Program-made: the position numbers and the translations under genes
Shown: piece by piece, positions 16,558-25,303 of the stretch
Numbering within the stretch: the stretch's first letter is position 1
Layout of the letters: each line of letters opens with the position of its first letter
Source: an uncultured Bacteroidota bacterium
GTDB lineage: Bacteria > Bacteroidota > Bacteroidia > Chitinophagales > LD1
Direction: 5' to 3'
DNA length: 64,000 nt
Assembly (NCBI GenBank): GCA_903919075.1
Contig: CAIXGR010000075.1
Span: 52,704 to 116,703 of the forward strand
The notes under the pieces: generated by a model
The model's database searches: none
What the model saw: only the letters and a program-made list of their open reading frames with translations
What the model was told of the DNA's origin: nothing

Positions 16558-17222
16558 GCTTGTTTTCCGCTGGTTCTGCTTTTATAAAATTGCCATATAA
16601 TAGGAAGTATGGATAGAAACACTATACCAAGTATAGCAATTTCGAAATTGTTTTTTATGATGGGAATACCACCAAATAAATACCCCAGAGAAGTAACCCC
16701 ACCTACCCAAAGTATAGCTCCGGTTATGCAGAATATAATATAACGGAAATAAGTCATACTACCCGCGCCTGCTACAAACGGGGCGATGGTGCGCACTATG
16801 GGTATAAACCGCGCCATAATAACGGTTCTACCGCCGTACTTGGCATAGTACTCATGCGTTTGCTCCAGATATTCGCGTTTAAAAAACAGAATTTTTTCGT
16901 GCTTCTTAATTTCGTATCCAAAAAATTTGCCTACAAAATAGTTTACATTATCGCCTAACAATGCCGCCAGTATAAGTAAAGGAATAAGCACTTCCATTCT
17001 CAACGCCCCATGCGTAACCGGCGAAGCTATAGCAGCACCAATAACAAACAAAAGCGAATCGCCCGGAAGGATAGGCATGATGATTAGCCCGGTTTCAACA
17101 AAAATAATGAGGAAAAATACTGCGTAAAAAACCGTATTGTATTGGGCTATTAAATGATTAACATAATCAGGGTCTCTGAGATTCTTAAGCAACTCAATAG
17201 TAAGATGAAATATATGTTCCAT
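16554..17222 (-). CDS. DedA-family (SNARE-associated) membrane protein
   Basis: About 222 aa when started at ATG 17222 (MEHIFHLTIELLKNLRDPDY); a longer reading from 17261 is less likely. Several hydrophobic segments. Conserved DedA features: VETGLIIMPILPGDSLLFVI, LAALLGDNVNYFVGKFFG, and GRTVIMARFIPIVRTIAPFV followed by AGAGSM, with the conserved Arg pair. DedA proteins act in undecaprenyl-phosphate or lipid transport across the inner membrane. It is translationally coupled with aroE. Confidence 0.9.
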   Translation of the reverse strand: MEHIFHLTIELLKNLRDPDYVNHLIAQYNTVFYAVFFLIIFVETGLIIMPILPGDSLLFVIGAAIASPVTHGALRMEVLIPLLILAALLGDNVNYFVGKFFGYEIKKHEKILFFKREYLEQTHEYYAKYGGRTVIMARFIPIVRTIAPFVAGAGSMTYFRYIIFCITGAILWVGGVTSLGYLFGGIPIIKNNFEIAILGIVFLSILPIIWQFYKSRTSGKQA

Positions 17223-17290
17223 AAAAAATAAATAGCGGGCAAAGATAAAATAAGAGGCCATAGATGCAACATACCATACTTTACCGCTTT

Positions 17291-18847
17291 TTAAACTATA
17301 GCTTTTCCTACCATCTCTTTCTTCTCTTCCGCTATAGCCGATTTATAGTTTTCTTTTACTACTTCCGCCAGCTCTTTGTTTTGCCGTTTACTTTCAATCC
17401 ATTCAATTAACGGAAACCCCATAAGGAAAAAAGGTTCATTAAAATAAGGAATAATTTCTTTTTTCAATTCAGTTAAAGAAAGAAGGACTTGCCTTTCAGA
17501 TGTAAAAGTCAATGCGTCTCTTATAAAATCAAGTATAATGGCTTCGGGTTTTTGAAGCCTTTGCTTCTTCATTAAGTAGCGGTATGTAGAACGCAGCATA
17601 TAGCCCATGTGTTCAAACTCGCGCTGCTCATATTGTAAAATAAGATTGATAATACGCGCCGACGATTGAAGGTCGAGCCGAAGACTTGAATCTGAATTGA
17701 TTATTTTTTGAAGATACTGCTGCGCATTTTTAAAATCTTTATTCCTGAAATAAATATCGAAACAAGTGCAATGCAATAAAAGCTCTCCTACCGGGTCCAA
17801 TTCCTTCTGACTGGTTTTAATCAACTCGCTTATTTGTTGAATATACCCTAATGCTTCCGTAAATTCTCCGCGTGCAAAAAGCAATGATGTTTCTATGCGG
17901 ATGAAACCAATTTTGTTTTTAGCCGGCAACTTAATATCTGTGGCATTGTGGGCACTTTTCATTTTTTGGGCAAGGTTATCTGCTGCAATAAATTTTTTAG
18001 TAAGAAGCTGCACCGTGATTAGCTCCTGCATAATACCAAAATATACACTGGCATTAATATATATCAAATCGGGCCGGGCACTGTAATATTCTAACACCTG
18101 ATTCATGGCAATAGAGGTGTTTTCGAAATCATCCAGCGTTAGTAAACTCATAGAGAGTAATATCAATCGGTTCATTTCGCCCCGAAACGATTTTGTTTTA
18201 CTATGCAAAAGTTTATCCTTCGAAATACGTAGAACAAAATCTTTCTCCTCATCGGTTTTGGCTGCACCGTGGCGCATTACAAACGAGGTTAATTCAATTT
18301 CTAAATGCCTTAGCTGAATTAGCTCATTATATTTTTCAAGTATATCAGCCTCTTCCTGCACCCACTTCGGTTTCTGTATTTCAATTTGGGCAATGTCATT
18401 AACATATAATGCCACTCTCGACTCCCAAGCTATCAATTCAAGCAACTTAGGAAACAACTCATGTTTTTCGGCATAGGCCTTTGCTTTCTTAATAGTGACA
18501 GCACAGTTTTTGAACAGCCCCTTTTTATATAAAATCTCAATCTCTGTCAGGTAGCTGTTTAGTGTTGCGTTTTCGGTATCGTAATCGTAAAAGTTTTTCA
18601 GGCTTTTCATTACCTGCCGTTGCAGGTATAGCTTTACATTTCTAAATTGAGTGAAGTAGGGTTCGCCTTTAAATTTTTTGCGTACGGCGGCTTCATCATA
18701 TTCATCATGCGCGTCAATAGCATCGAAAAGCCGTAGGTAATCTTTGCTTTTACCAGTGCGGTACTTAGTACTATTCAGTTTAAAATATCGCTTTTCTTCT
18801 TTGCTCATTGCCTTAATAAGCACAAAAAGCTCATCCAATTTTGCCAT
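17291..18847 (-). CDS. Large helical-repeat protein of unknown function
   Basis: 518 aa, no signal peptide. Begins MAKLDELFVLIKAMSKEEKR. Predicted almost wholly alpha-helical with TPR-like helix pairs in the middle and C-terminal half (for example GEFTEALGYIQQISELIKTS and KDFKNAQQYLQKIINSDSSL). I know of similar Bacteroidota-specific hypothetical proteins but no function. A perfect 10-bp inverted repeat lies 3 bp upstream of the start codon and may regulate it. It precedes dedA by about 70 bp in the same direction. Confidence 0.75.
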   Translation of the reverse strand: MAKLDELFVLIKAMSKEEKRYFKLNSTKYRTGKSKDYLRLFDAIDAHDEYDEAAVRKKFKGEPYFTQFRNVKLYLQRQVMKSLKNFYDYDTENATLNSYLTEIEILYKKGLFKNCAVTIKKAKAYAEKHELFPKLLELIAWESRVALYVNDIAQIEIQKPKWVQEEADILEKYNELIQLRHLEIELTSFVMRHGAAKTDEEKDFVLRISKDKLLHSKTKSFRGEMNRLILLSMSLLTLDDFENTSIAMNQVLEYYSARPDLIYINASVYFGIMQELITVQLLTKKFIAADNLAQKMKSAHNATDIKLPAKNKIGFIRIETSLLFARGEFTEALGYIQQISELIKTSQKELDPVGELLLHCTCFDIYFRNKDFKNAQQYLQKIINSDSSLRLDLQSSARIINLILQYEQREFEHMGYMLRSTYRYLMKKQRLQKPEAIILDFIRDALTFTSERQVLLSLTELKKEIIPYFNEPFFLMGFPLIEWIESKRQNKELAEVVKENYKSAIAEEKKEMVGKAIV

Positions 18848-18850
18848 ACT

Positions 18851-18885
18851 ATGCTATAAATCTAATTACTTTGAATTTATAGCAT
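18851..18885. repeat. Perfect 10-bp inverted repeat at the start of the helical-repeat gene
   Basis: ATGCTATAAA (18851-18860) and TTTATAGCAT (18876-18885) are exact reverse complements, separated by 15 nt. The left arm begins 3 bp upstream of the ATG of the minus-strand gene. It could be an operator or an mRNA hairpin that covers the ribosome-binding region. Confidence 0.6.
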
Positions 18886-19030
18886 AATAAAATAAAAAAA
18901 ATAATCAAAATTAATTGATAATCAATGTATTAATTTAAATAAATTTACTTAATAAATTGTTTAAATAGACTTGAATTTAAAACAACTATATTAACATTGG
19001 TTTGATTTAACTGAGTTCCCGAATTAGTAT

Positions 19031-19070
19031 TGTAAGCTTTAAAAAGAATGCAGGCTATAAATAGCTTACA
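19031..19070. repeat. 8-bp inverted repeat upstream of glycine-rich gene 2
   Basis: TGTAAGCT (19031-19038) and AGCTTACA (19063-19070), spacer 24 nt, about 40 bp before the ATG at 19109. The rest of the 261-bp gap is very AT-rich (TTAATTTAAATAAATTTACTT type sequence) and shows no gene. Confidence 0.4.
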
Positions 19071-19108
19071 TTACATCAGGCAATAAAATATTATTAAAAT
19101 AATTCATC

Positions 19109-20809
19109 ATGAAAAAAGTTTTCCTTCCACTAACGCTAGTAGGTTTTATGTTTTGCATAACCCTTCAACTAAACGCACAGGGCGTATCTATTAATGCTAC
19201 CGGTTTGCCGCCGGATAGCTCGGCCGAGTTAGATGTTAGCGCAATGAGCAAAGGGTTTCTAATGCCCCGGGTAACAGCTGCACAAAGAGATGCCATTAGC
19301 AACCCCGCTACCGGCCTGTTTATTTACAATACCGATTGTAATGTACTTAACTACAATGCCGGCACACCCACTTCACCAAATTGGGTAACAGTAACCACCT
19401 CAAACGCTTTGGTGGCAAATGTTACTATATCGGCCAGCCCGGTGGGTGCCATTTGTGCTAACACAAGTGTAACCTTTACTGCCGTACCTTCCAACGGCAT
19501 CAATTCTCCAACTTACCAATGGAAATTAAACGGAACGGATGTTGGAACCAACAGTTCCACCTATACCAATTCAGCCTTAAACACCGGAGATGTGGTTAAT
19601 TGCATACTAACATCAACCGAGCCCTGCGTTACAGGCTCGCCGGCTACTTCAAATCCAATTACTATGACAGTAAATCCGTTGCCAACTACACCAGGCCCCA
19701 TTACAGGCAGCTCAACCGTATGTGCTAATTCTACAGGCAATGTTTATTCCATTAGTCCTATTGCAGGTGCCTCTACTTATATATGGTCTGTTCCATCGGG
19801 TGCGTCTATCACCGGTGGTGCAGGAACCAACTCTATAACCATTAATATGGGAACCGACACCGGAACCATAAGCGTAGCCGAAGTTAATGGCTGCGGAACA
19901 AGTTCGGCAAGCACATTATCTATTACTGTTACCGGTGGGCATGGTTCGCAAACCTTTAGTTATACCGGTTCTTCTCAAATATTTACTGTTCCTGCTTGCG
20001 CCACGCAAGTGTTTGTAAAAATGTGGGGTGCCGGTGGCGGTGGTGCCAGTTGGTATGCCATGGGCGGCTCGGGCGCATTTGTTAGCGGGTATTTAAATAC
20101 AACACCGGGGGCAAATCTTACAGTAATTGTTGGCGGTGGTGGCGGCGGTGGTTGTTATCAATGTAGCGGTGCTTCGGGTGCCGGTGGTTTTGGCGGTGGT
20201 GGAAATAGTGGCACCGATTATCCGAATACAGATACCCGTGGTGCAGGTGGCGGTGGTGGAAGAACTGCTATACAAATTACACCCGGCACCGATGCTGCAA
20301 CAGCCGGGGGTGGCGGTGGCGGTGGTAGTATAGGTCAATACGTTACCTCGCCATATGGTGGTGGTGGTGGTGCACCAAATGGTGCCGATGGAGGCTCATC
20401 AGTAGTGGCTAATGGTGCCGGAAGCGGCTCAGGACATGGGGGAACAACATCAGCCGGTGGTGCAGGCAGCACCGGTGGAACTACCAATACAAGCGACGCT
20501 TCATCGCAAACCGGTTCAGCCGGTGGTGCCGACCCTAACGGCGGTGGTGGCGGTGGCGGTGGCTACTACGGTGGCAGCGGCGGCAGCGGAAATTCAGATA
20601 GTAACGCAGCTATTGGCGGCGGCGGTGGCGGCTCTTCATACACAGCTAATCTTACCTCTGTATCAAATATCGCAGGCTTGTATGGTGGCGACCAGGGTGG
20701 AAACTGGGCCGCACCCAATAACGGAGATATTAATTACCTAACCGGAGTTGGAATAGGCGGCGGAAACTGGACGAATGGCGGCAATGGCTTGGTAGTAATT
20801 TCGTGGTAA
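19109..20809 (+). CDS. Secreted glycine-rich domain protein (paralogue 2)
   Basis: 566 aa. Signal peptide MKKVFLPLTLVGFMFCITLQ, cut near NAQG. Residues about 25-90 look like the leader seen in many Bacteroidota surface proteins (GLPPDSSAELDVSAMSKGFL, MPRVTAAQRDAI, GLFIYNTDCNVLNYN). Two Ig/PKD-like segments follow (AICANTSVTFTAVPSNGINS; PGPITGSSTVCANSTGNVYS). The glycine-rich domain starts FSYTGSSQIFTVPACATQVF and runs to the end (NGLVVISW) with long GGGG stretches. No T9SS tail. It is the second copy of the domain in the gene at 10748. Confidence 0.85.
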   Translation: MKKVFLPLTLVGFMFCITLQLNAQGVSINATGLPPDSSAELDVSAMSKGFLMPRVTAAQRDAISNPATGLFIYNTDCNVLNYNAGTPTSPNWVTVTTSNALVANVTISASPVGAICANTSVTFTAVPSNGINSPTYQWKLNGTDVGTNSSTYTNSALNTGDVVNCILTSTEPCVTGSPATSNPITMTVNPLPTTPGPITGSSTVCANSTGNVYSISPIAGASTYIWSVPSGASITGGAGTNSITINMGTDTGTISVAEVNGCGTSSASTLSITVTGGHGSQTFSYTGSSQIFTVPACATQVFVKMWGAGGGGASWYAMGGSGAFVSGYLNTTPGANLTVIVGGGGGGGCYQCSGASGAGGFGGGGNSGTDYPNTDTRGAGGGGGRTAIQITPGTDAATAGGGGGGGSIGQYVTSPYGGGGGAPNGADGGSSVVANGAGSGSGHGGTTSAGGAGSTGGTTNTSDASSQTGSAGGADPNGGGGGGGGYYGGSGGSGNSDSNAAIGGGGGGSSYTANLTSVSNIAGLYGGDQGGNWAAPNNGDINYLTGVGIGGGNWTNGGNGLVVISW

Positions 20810-20836
20810 ATACTTAATTATAAGTCACCACTTTAT

Positions 20837-22252
20837 TTACGATCGGTATTGCTCAATAACCTGTATCACTGCAGCGTCAGATAACAATGAGTCATTCATG
20901 TCAAATATCATTGGGTGCTCCTTAAAGTTGGCAAGCAAGCCTTTTTCCAAATTCATTATCGCTTCATGGCGGTTACCTGCCTGGTAGTAAAAAACCGATT
21001 TGATGTAGAATATTTCGGCATCGCCTTCATATTTTGCTTCCGCTTCATTAAGCACTTGAAATGCTTTTCTAAAATCTTCAACATTAAAATATGCTGTGGC
21101 AAGGTTAATCCAGTTTTGCTTTACATGCGTATCGAGCTGAAAAATACGCTCAAACATTTCCAAAGCCTTTTCATTTTCGTCAATGCTCAAATAAGCCTCC
21201 GCCAATGATGCCAGGTAATCAATATTTTCTTTGTTCAGTTTTACCGCCCGCTCGAATGAAGAAACTGCTTTCATCCATTTTTCTTCAAGCCTGTAAGTTT
21301 CGCCAATCCGGTAAAATGCTTCGTCGTAATATGGGTCAACTGTAATTGATTTGCGCAAGTAGCCCCGGGCTTTCGAAAGTTCACCCAACTGCTCATAACT
21401 CTCCGCTGTTTTCAAAAACAATTCTTTATTGGGCTTAGCTAGTTTAATGGCATCTAAATAAAATTCAATAGCCTCTTTATAGCGGCCCATGTTGTATATC
21501 ACATCACCACTACAAATGTATGCCGCATCAAAATTTTCGTCAATAGCAACTACATAACCAAAAGCCTCAAGCGCTTTTTCATATTCCTGCAAACCCGCAT
21601 AGGCGTGGCCCAAGTTAAACCAAGCCAGGTGAGAGTAAGGGCTTAACTCTATTAACTCCTCATGAAATTGAATACTCTCTACAAAATGTTCGGTAAGTTC
21701 GGTACAAAACCAAAAGCGATTCAATCCCTCTTCGCACATGGGGTTAAGGCGCAATGCATTTTTTAGCGCTTCAACAACTTCATTATATTTTTCCTGGTCT
21801 TCATAAATGTCGGCCAGTTCTAAGTATAATTCACATTTATCTTCTTTTTCGGTAGCAATGGATAATGCGTATTCTACTTCTTCCTGCGCTTCAGCATGTC
21901 TTCCCTCCCATAGGTGAATATCTGAACGTATCAGGAAAATATTAATATCGTTAGGGTCTAATCTTTCAGACTCTTCCAGCACTTGCAACGATTCAGCAAA
22001 TTTTTTCTGATTGGCTAATATTTCAGCTTTTTTAGTAAAGAAGAAAGAAGAAAAGGCGTACTGCCCAAGTGCGGATTCAATAACCTGGAGCGCCTTATTA
22101 TACTCCCGGTTTTCCTGATAAAACTGAATGATTTGTTCGTAATTCTCTTCCTCTAAAAAAATCTGTTGCTTCGCTTTTACCGACTCCTCAAATAACTTCA
22201 CTAAGTCAACAATCTCTCCAAATGATGGTTCGTAGTGGTCGCTTTCTTCCAT
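20837..22252 (-). CDS. Tetratricopeptide repeat protein
   Basis: 471 aa, no signal peptide, acidic. About ten TPR units with the W/L-G-Y-A-F-A-P pattern, for example SHLAWFNLGHAYAGLQEYEK, FDAAYICSGDVIYNMGRYKE and YDEAFYRIGETYRLEEKWMK. A cytoplasmic scaffold role is likely; partner unknown. It converges on the glycine-rich gene at 19109, leaving 27 bp between their stops. Confidence 0.88.
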   Translation of the reverse strand: MEESDHYEPSFGEIVDLVKLFEESVKAKQQIFLEEENYEQIIQFYQENREYNKALQVIESALGQYAFSSFFFTKKAEILANQKKFAESLQVLEESERLDPNDINIFLIRSDIHLWEGRHAEAQEEVEYALSIATEKEDKCELYLELADIYEDQEKYNEVVEALKNALRLNPMCEEGLNRFWFCTELTEHFVESIQFHEELIELSPYSHLAWFNLGHAYAGLQEYEKALEAFGYVVAIDENFDAAYICSGDVIYNMGRYKEAIEFYLDAIKLAKPNKELFLKTAESYEQLGELSKARGYLRKSITVDPYYDEAFYRIGETYRLEEKWMKAVSSFERAVKLNKENIDYLASLAEAYLSIDENEKALEMFERIFQLDTHVKQNWINLATAYFNVEDFRKAFQVLNEAEAKYEGDAEIFYIKSVFYYQAGNRHEAIMNLEKGLLANFKEHPMIFDMNDSLLSDAAVIQVIEQYRS

Positions 22253-22531
22253 AAGTATGAATTTACTCTAAAAAAAGGATTTTCAAAGCCGAAAATGATT
22301 TTTATCAAGGAATTTCAATCATAACGACAAGCCGAAGATAACTTCAGACACTTAATAACGTTAGTCCAGTTTTCAACAGCATTAAAGTGGATTGTATATA
22401 CCTTATGGCAGATATTTTTGTTGGCAGTGTCTATTATTCGGCAAATCGATAGCCCGATTTAAGAAGACTTGAAAAACTAATGCAAACAGAATGAAGCTTA
22501 AAAATAATTACATTGCACAAAAATATACACC

Positions 22532-24484
22532 ATGAAAAGGCTCTATACAATTTCGTTATTACTGATTGCGCTTTTAATAACAACTGATATTTATGCCCAG
22601 TGGGGAATGTCGGCAGATTCAATGGTTTTAATAAATGATGGCAGCACTTTTGGTGGCGGGTATGCTCCCTTCAAATTTTGCACCGATGGAAATAATGGAG
22701 TAATAACCACATGGGTAACCGGCACCCATATTTTTGCCCAACGGGTAGATGCGAACGGATATAAAAAATGGGGCACCGGTGGCATATTTGTTTACGATTC
22801 AACAACGCAGCCACTTAATGCAGGTATAACAGAAGACGGACATGGCGGATGCTATATTATGTGGATTAAATACCAGGTGATAAATAGTAGTGCCAGCTAC
22901 ACTTACGTTGCACAGCGAATTGACTCTAATGGAAATGAATTATGGCAGCATGATGGCCTACAAGTTATTTTTCCTAATGCCATAAACAATTTCAGCGGCA
23001 CAAATCTTACCCTGCTAAATGATAACGGCAAAGGAGCATTCTTAGGATTGGAAGCCGGTTGGTACGGCGGTGCCGGTAGCATTCGCGCGGCTAAAATTGA
23101 TACCAACGGCAAGCCCCTGTGGGATTCGTCAGGTATTGCTGTAAGTATTATTAGCGACTTTAGAGGGCCAAAACTTATTTCCGATGGTTTTGGTGGTGTA
23201 GATATGATTTATTGGGGCGATGTGGCGGGAGCCGGTAACATACACCTGCAACGCATAGATTCGGCCGGTAATTTAAAATGGGGTGCAGGTGGCCGCGGAT
23301 TAAATACTTTATTCAATATTGGTTTTCCTAATTATAATATTACCCCTAGCGGTAATGGCGATATTATTGCTACTTGGGATGGATACTCATACCACTCCGG
23401 TGTTTACGCTCAAAAAATTGATACCGGTGGCAATTTTTTGTGGGATACGATAGAAGTAATGGTTTGCGATACACCTGCAGGACAAACATACCCTGATGTA
23501 ATTTCTGACGGTATGGGTGGTGCATATTTTGCCTGGAGCGATGGCCGTGCTGCGGCTTCACCGGCCCGCATATACGCGCAAAGATTAAACGCAAATGGCG
23601 ATGAACAGTGGATACACAACGGAATTGCTTTAGATACACTTAATACCTACAACCCAAACCCTTCGCTAGCGCCCGATGTAAATAATGGCGTTCGTGTTTT
23701 TTGGCCTAGCACCAATATTCAAGAACATACTTTAATGCAAAGAATTGATACAAGCGGGAACATACTTTGTGATAACTTAGGCGACCGGGTTACCCCGTTT
23801 AATACTGTAACTATTTTATATGGCAACCGGTCTGTACTACACAGAGCGAGTGGTGGCGATATTGTTTTGGGCTATGCTAACTATGGTTTATATACCCAGT
23901 ACGTCCCTACTGGTTGTACTTTTGCTGCCGCATATAATGCCTGCGACAGCCTAACCGGTAATTTTGGTTCTATCGCGTTGTCGGCATCTACCTATCAGTT
24001 TAATGATTCCTCTTTTGCATTAAGCGGAACTGTTCAAAATTGGAAGTGGGGTTTTGGAGATACGGCTTCTGCTACAAATGATACTTCTTCAATACAAAAT
24101 CCGCAACATACATTCTCTTCTCCGGGAACTTATAATGTTTGCCTAATAGTAACCGGTGGCACCTCAGGCACTGTTTGCAACGATACTATTTGCCAGCAAG
24201 TGGTAATTATTCCAAGCAATATCCAATCTATTAATTCATATACATTCAACATTTATCCTAATCCGGCTAAAGATAATTTCACTTTAGTTTGTTCAGATTT
24301 AAAAGATAACAAAACAACACTTCTACTAACCGATATTTACGGTAGAACCATACAAACATCTGCTTTGAAAAATGGCGCCAATTTGTTTAACCTTGCTTCT
24401 TATGCATCCGGATTGTATTTTTTAAAAATACTTGATGCTGGTGGAAATTTAATGGCGCAACAAAAAATGGTAGTAAGCAAGTAA
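22532..24484 (+). CDS. T9SS cargo protein with repeated QRIDxxGNxxW motif and PKD domain
   Basis: 650 aa. Signal peptide MKRLYTISLLLIALLITTDI, cut near YAQ. Residues about 70-415 hold seven copies of a (A/L/M)QRIDxxGNxxW motif spaced 50-60 residues apart (QRVDANGYKKW, QRIDSNGNELW, AKIDTNGKPLW, QRIDSAGNLKW, QKIDTGGNFLW, QRLNANGDEQW, QRIDTSGNILC), which suggests a beta-propeller. A PKD domain follows at about 483-560 (WKWGFGDTAS, PQHTFSSPGTYNVCLIVTGG). The last about 80 residues are the type A sorting domain (FNIYPNPAKDNFTL to the final KMVVSK). Expected on the cell surface or secreted. Confidence 0.9.
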   Translation: MKRLYTISLLLIALLITTDIYAQWGMSADSMVLINDGSTFGGGYAPFKFCTDGNNGVITTWVTGTHIFAQRVDANGYKKWGTGGIFVYDSTTQPLNAGITEDGHGGCYIMWIKYQVINSSASYTYVAQRIDSNGNELWQHDGLQVIFPNAINNFSGTNLTLLNDNGKGAFLGLEAGWYGGAGSIRAAKIDTNGKPLWDSSGIAVSIISDFRGPKLISDGFGGVDMIYWGDVAGAGNIHLQRIDSAGNLKWGAGGRGLNTLFNIGFPNYNITPSGNGDIIATWDGYSYHSGVYAQKIDTGGNFLWDTIEVMVCDTPAGQTYPDVISDGMGGAYFAWSDGRAAASPARIYAQRLNANGDEQWIHNGIALDTLNTYNPNPSLAPDVNNGVRVFWPSTNIQEHTLMQRIDTSGNILCDNLGDRVTPFNTVTILYGNRSVLHRASGGDIVLGYANYGLYTQYVPTGCTFAAAYNACDSLTGNFGSIALSASTYQFNDSSFALSGTVQNWKWGFGDTASATNDTSSIQNPQHTFSSPGTYNVCLIVTGGTSGTVCNDTICQQVVIIPSNIQSINSYTFNIYPNPAKDNFTLVCSDLKDNKTTLLLTDIYGRTIQTSALKNGANLFNLASYASGLYFLKILDAGGNLMAQQKMVVSK

Positions 24485-24508
24485 AAACAAAAACCGTTAT
24501 TTCGAACA

Positions 24509-25288
24509 ATGGATGAGGTAAACCAAAAACAAAATTTTACTCCAGTTGGCTCGCCGAAGGATACTTCGTTTTTAGAGGGGCCACATTCTCGATTTAAGGA
24601 ATTCACTTTTTTGCTGGATGTAATGCTTCAGTTTATAAAAGGCTTTAGAAAATTACACTTTGTGGGCCCTTGTATAACTGTATTTGGGTCCGCCCGGTTT
24701 AAAGAAGGCGAACAGTATTATGAACTTGCCCGAAAGGTAGGCGGGGAAATGGTGCAGCTCGGTTTTACCGTAATGACGGGCGGTGGGCCTGGCATAATGG
24801 AAGCAGCTAATCGCGGAGCTAAGGAAGCCGGAGGAAAATCAGTAGGCTGCAACATTGTTTTACCTACGGAACAACACCCTAACCCTTATCTGGATCTGTG
24901 GGTAAATATCGATTACTTTTTTATTCGCAAGCTAATGCTTACTAAATATTCGTACGGCTTTGTGGTAATGCCCGGCGGTTATGGAACACTAGATGAATTT
25001 TTTGAAGCTCTTGTTTTAATACAAACCGGAAAGCTTAAAAAATTTCCGGTAGTTTTAATGGGCAAGGAATATCACACTGCACTATTTCAGCATATTCAAA
25101 ACATGGTGAAGGAAAAAACCATTAGTGCCGATGATGTAACCCTGTTTCTTTTTACCGATTCGGTTGAAGAAGCCAACGCTCACATAAGCAAATATGCTAT
25201 TGAGGGATTTGGGCTTAAAAGACGAAAAGAAATGAAACCGAATATATTGTTAGGAGAAAAAAAGCCAATATCTGCAAATAGCAATTAG
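24509..25288 (+). CDS. LOG-family (TIGR00730-type) Rossmann-fold nucleotidase
   Basis: 259 aa. The motifs GGGPGIMEAANRGAKEAGGK and PGGYGTLDEFFEALVLIQTG are the LOG signature (PGGxGTxxE). Family members hydrolyse the N-glycosidic bond of nucleoside 5'-monophosphates; they were long misnamed lysine decarboxylases. The N-terminal 40 residues are an extension before the Rossmann core (FVGPCITVFGSARFKEGEQY). It begins 24 bp after the T9SS cargo gene. Confidence 0.9.
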   Translation: MDEVNQKQNFTPVGSPKDTSFLEGPHSRFKEFTFLLDVMLQFIKGFRKLHFVGPCITVFGSARFKEGEQYYELARKVGGEMVQLGFTVMTGGGPGIMEAANRGAKEAGGKSVGCNIVLPTEQHPNPYLDLWVNIDYFFIRKLMLTKYSYGFVVMPGGYGTLDEFFEALVLIQTGKLKKFPVVLMGKEYHTALFQHIQNMVKEKTISADDVTLFLFTDSVEEANAHISKYAIEGFGLKRRKEMKPNILLGEKKPISANSN

Positions 25289-25303
25289 TGTTACCGGCGA
25301 TAT

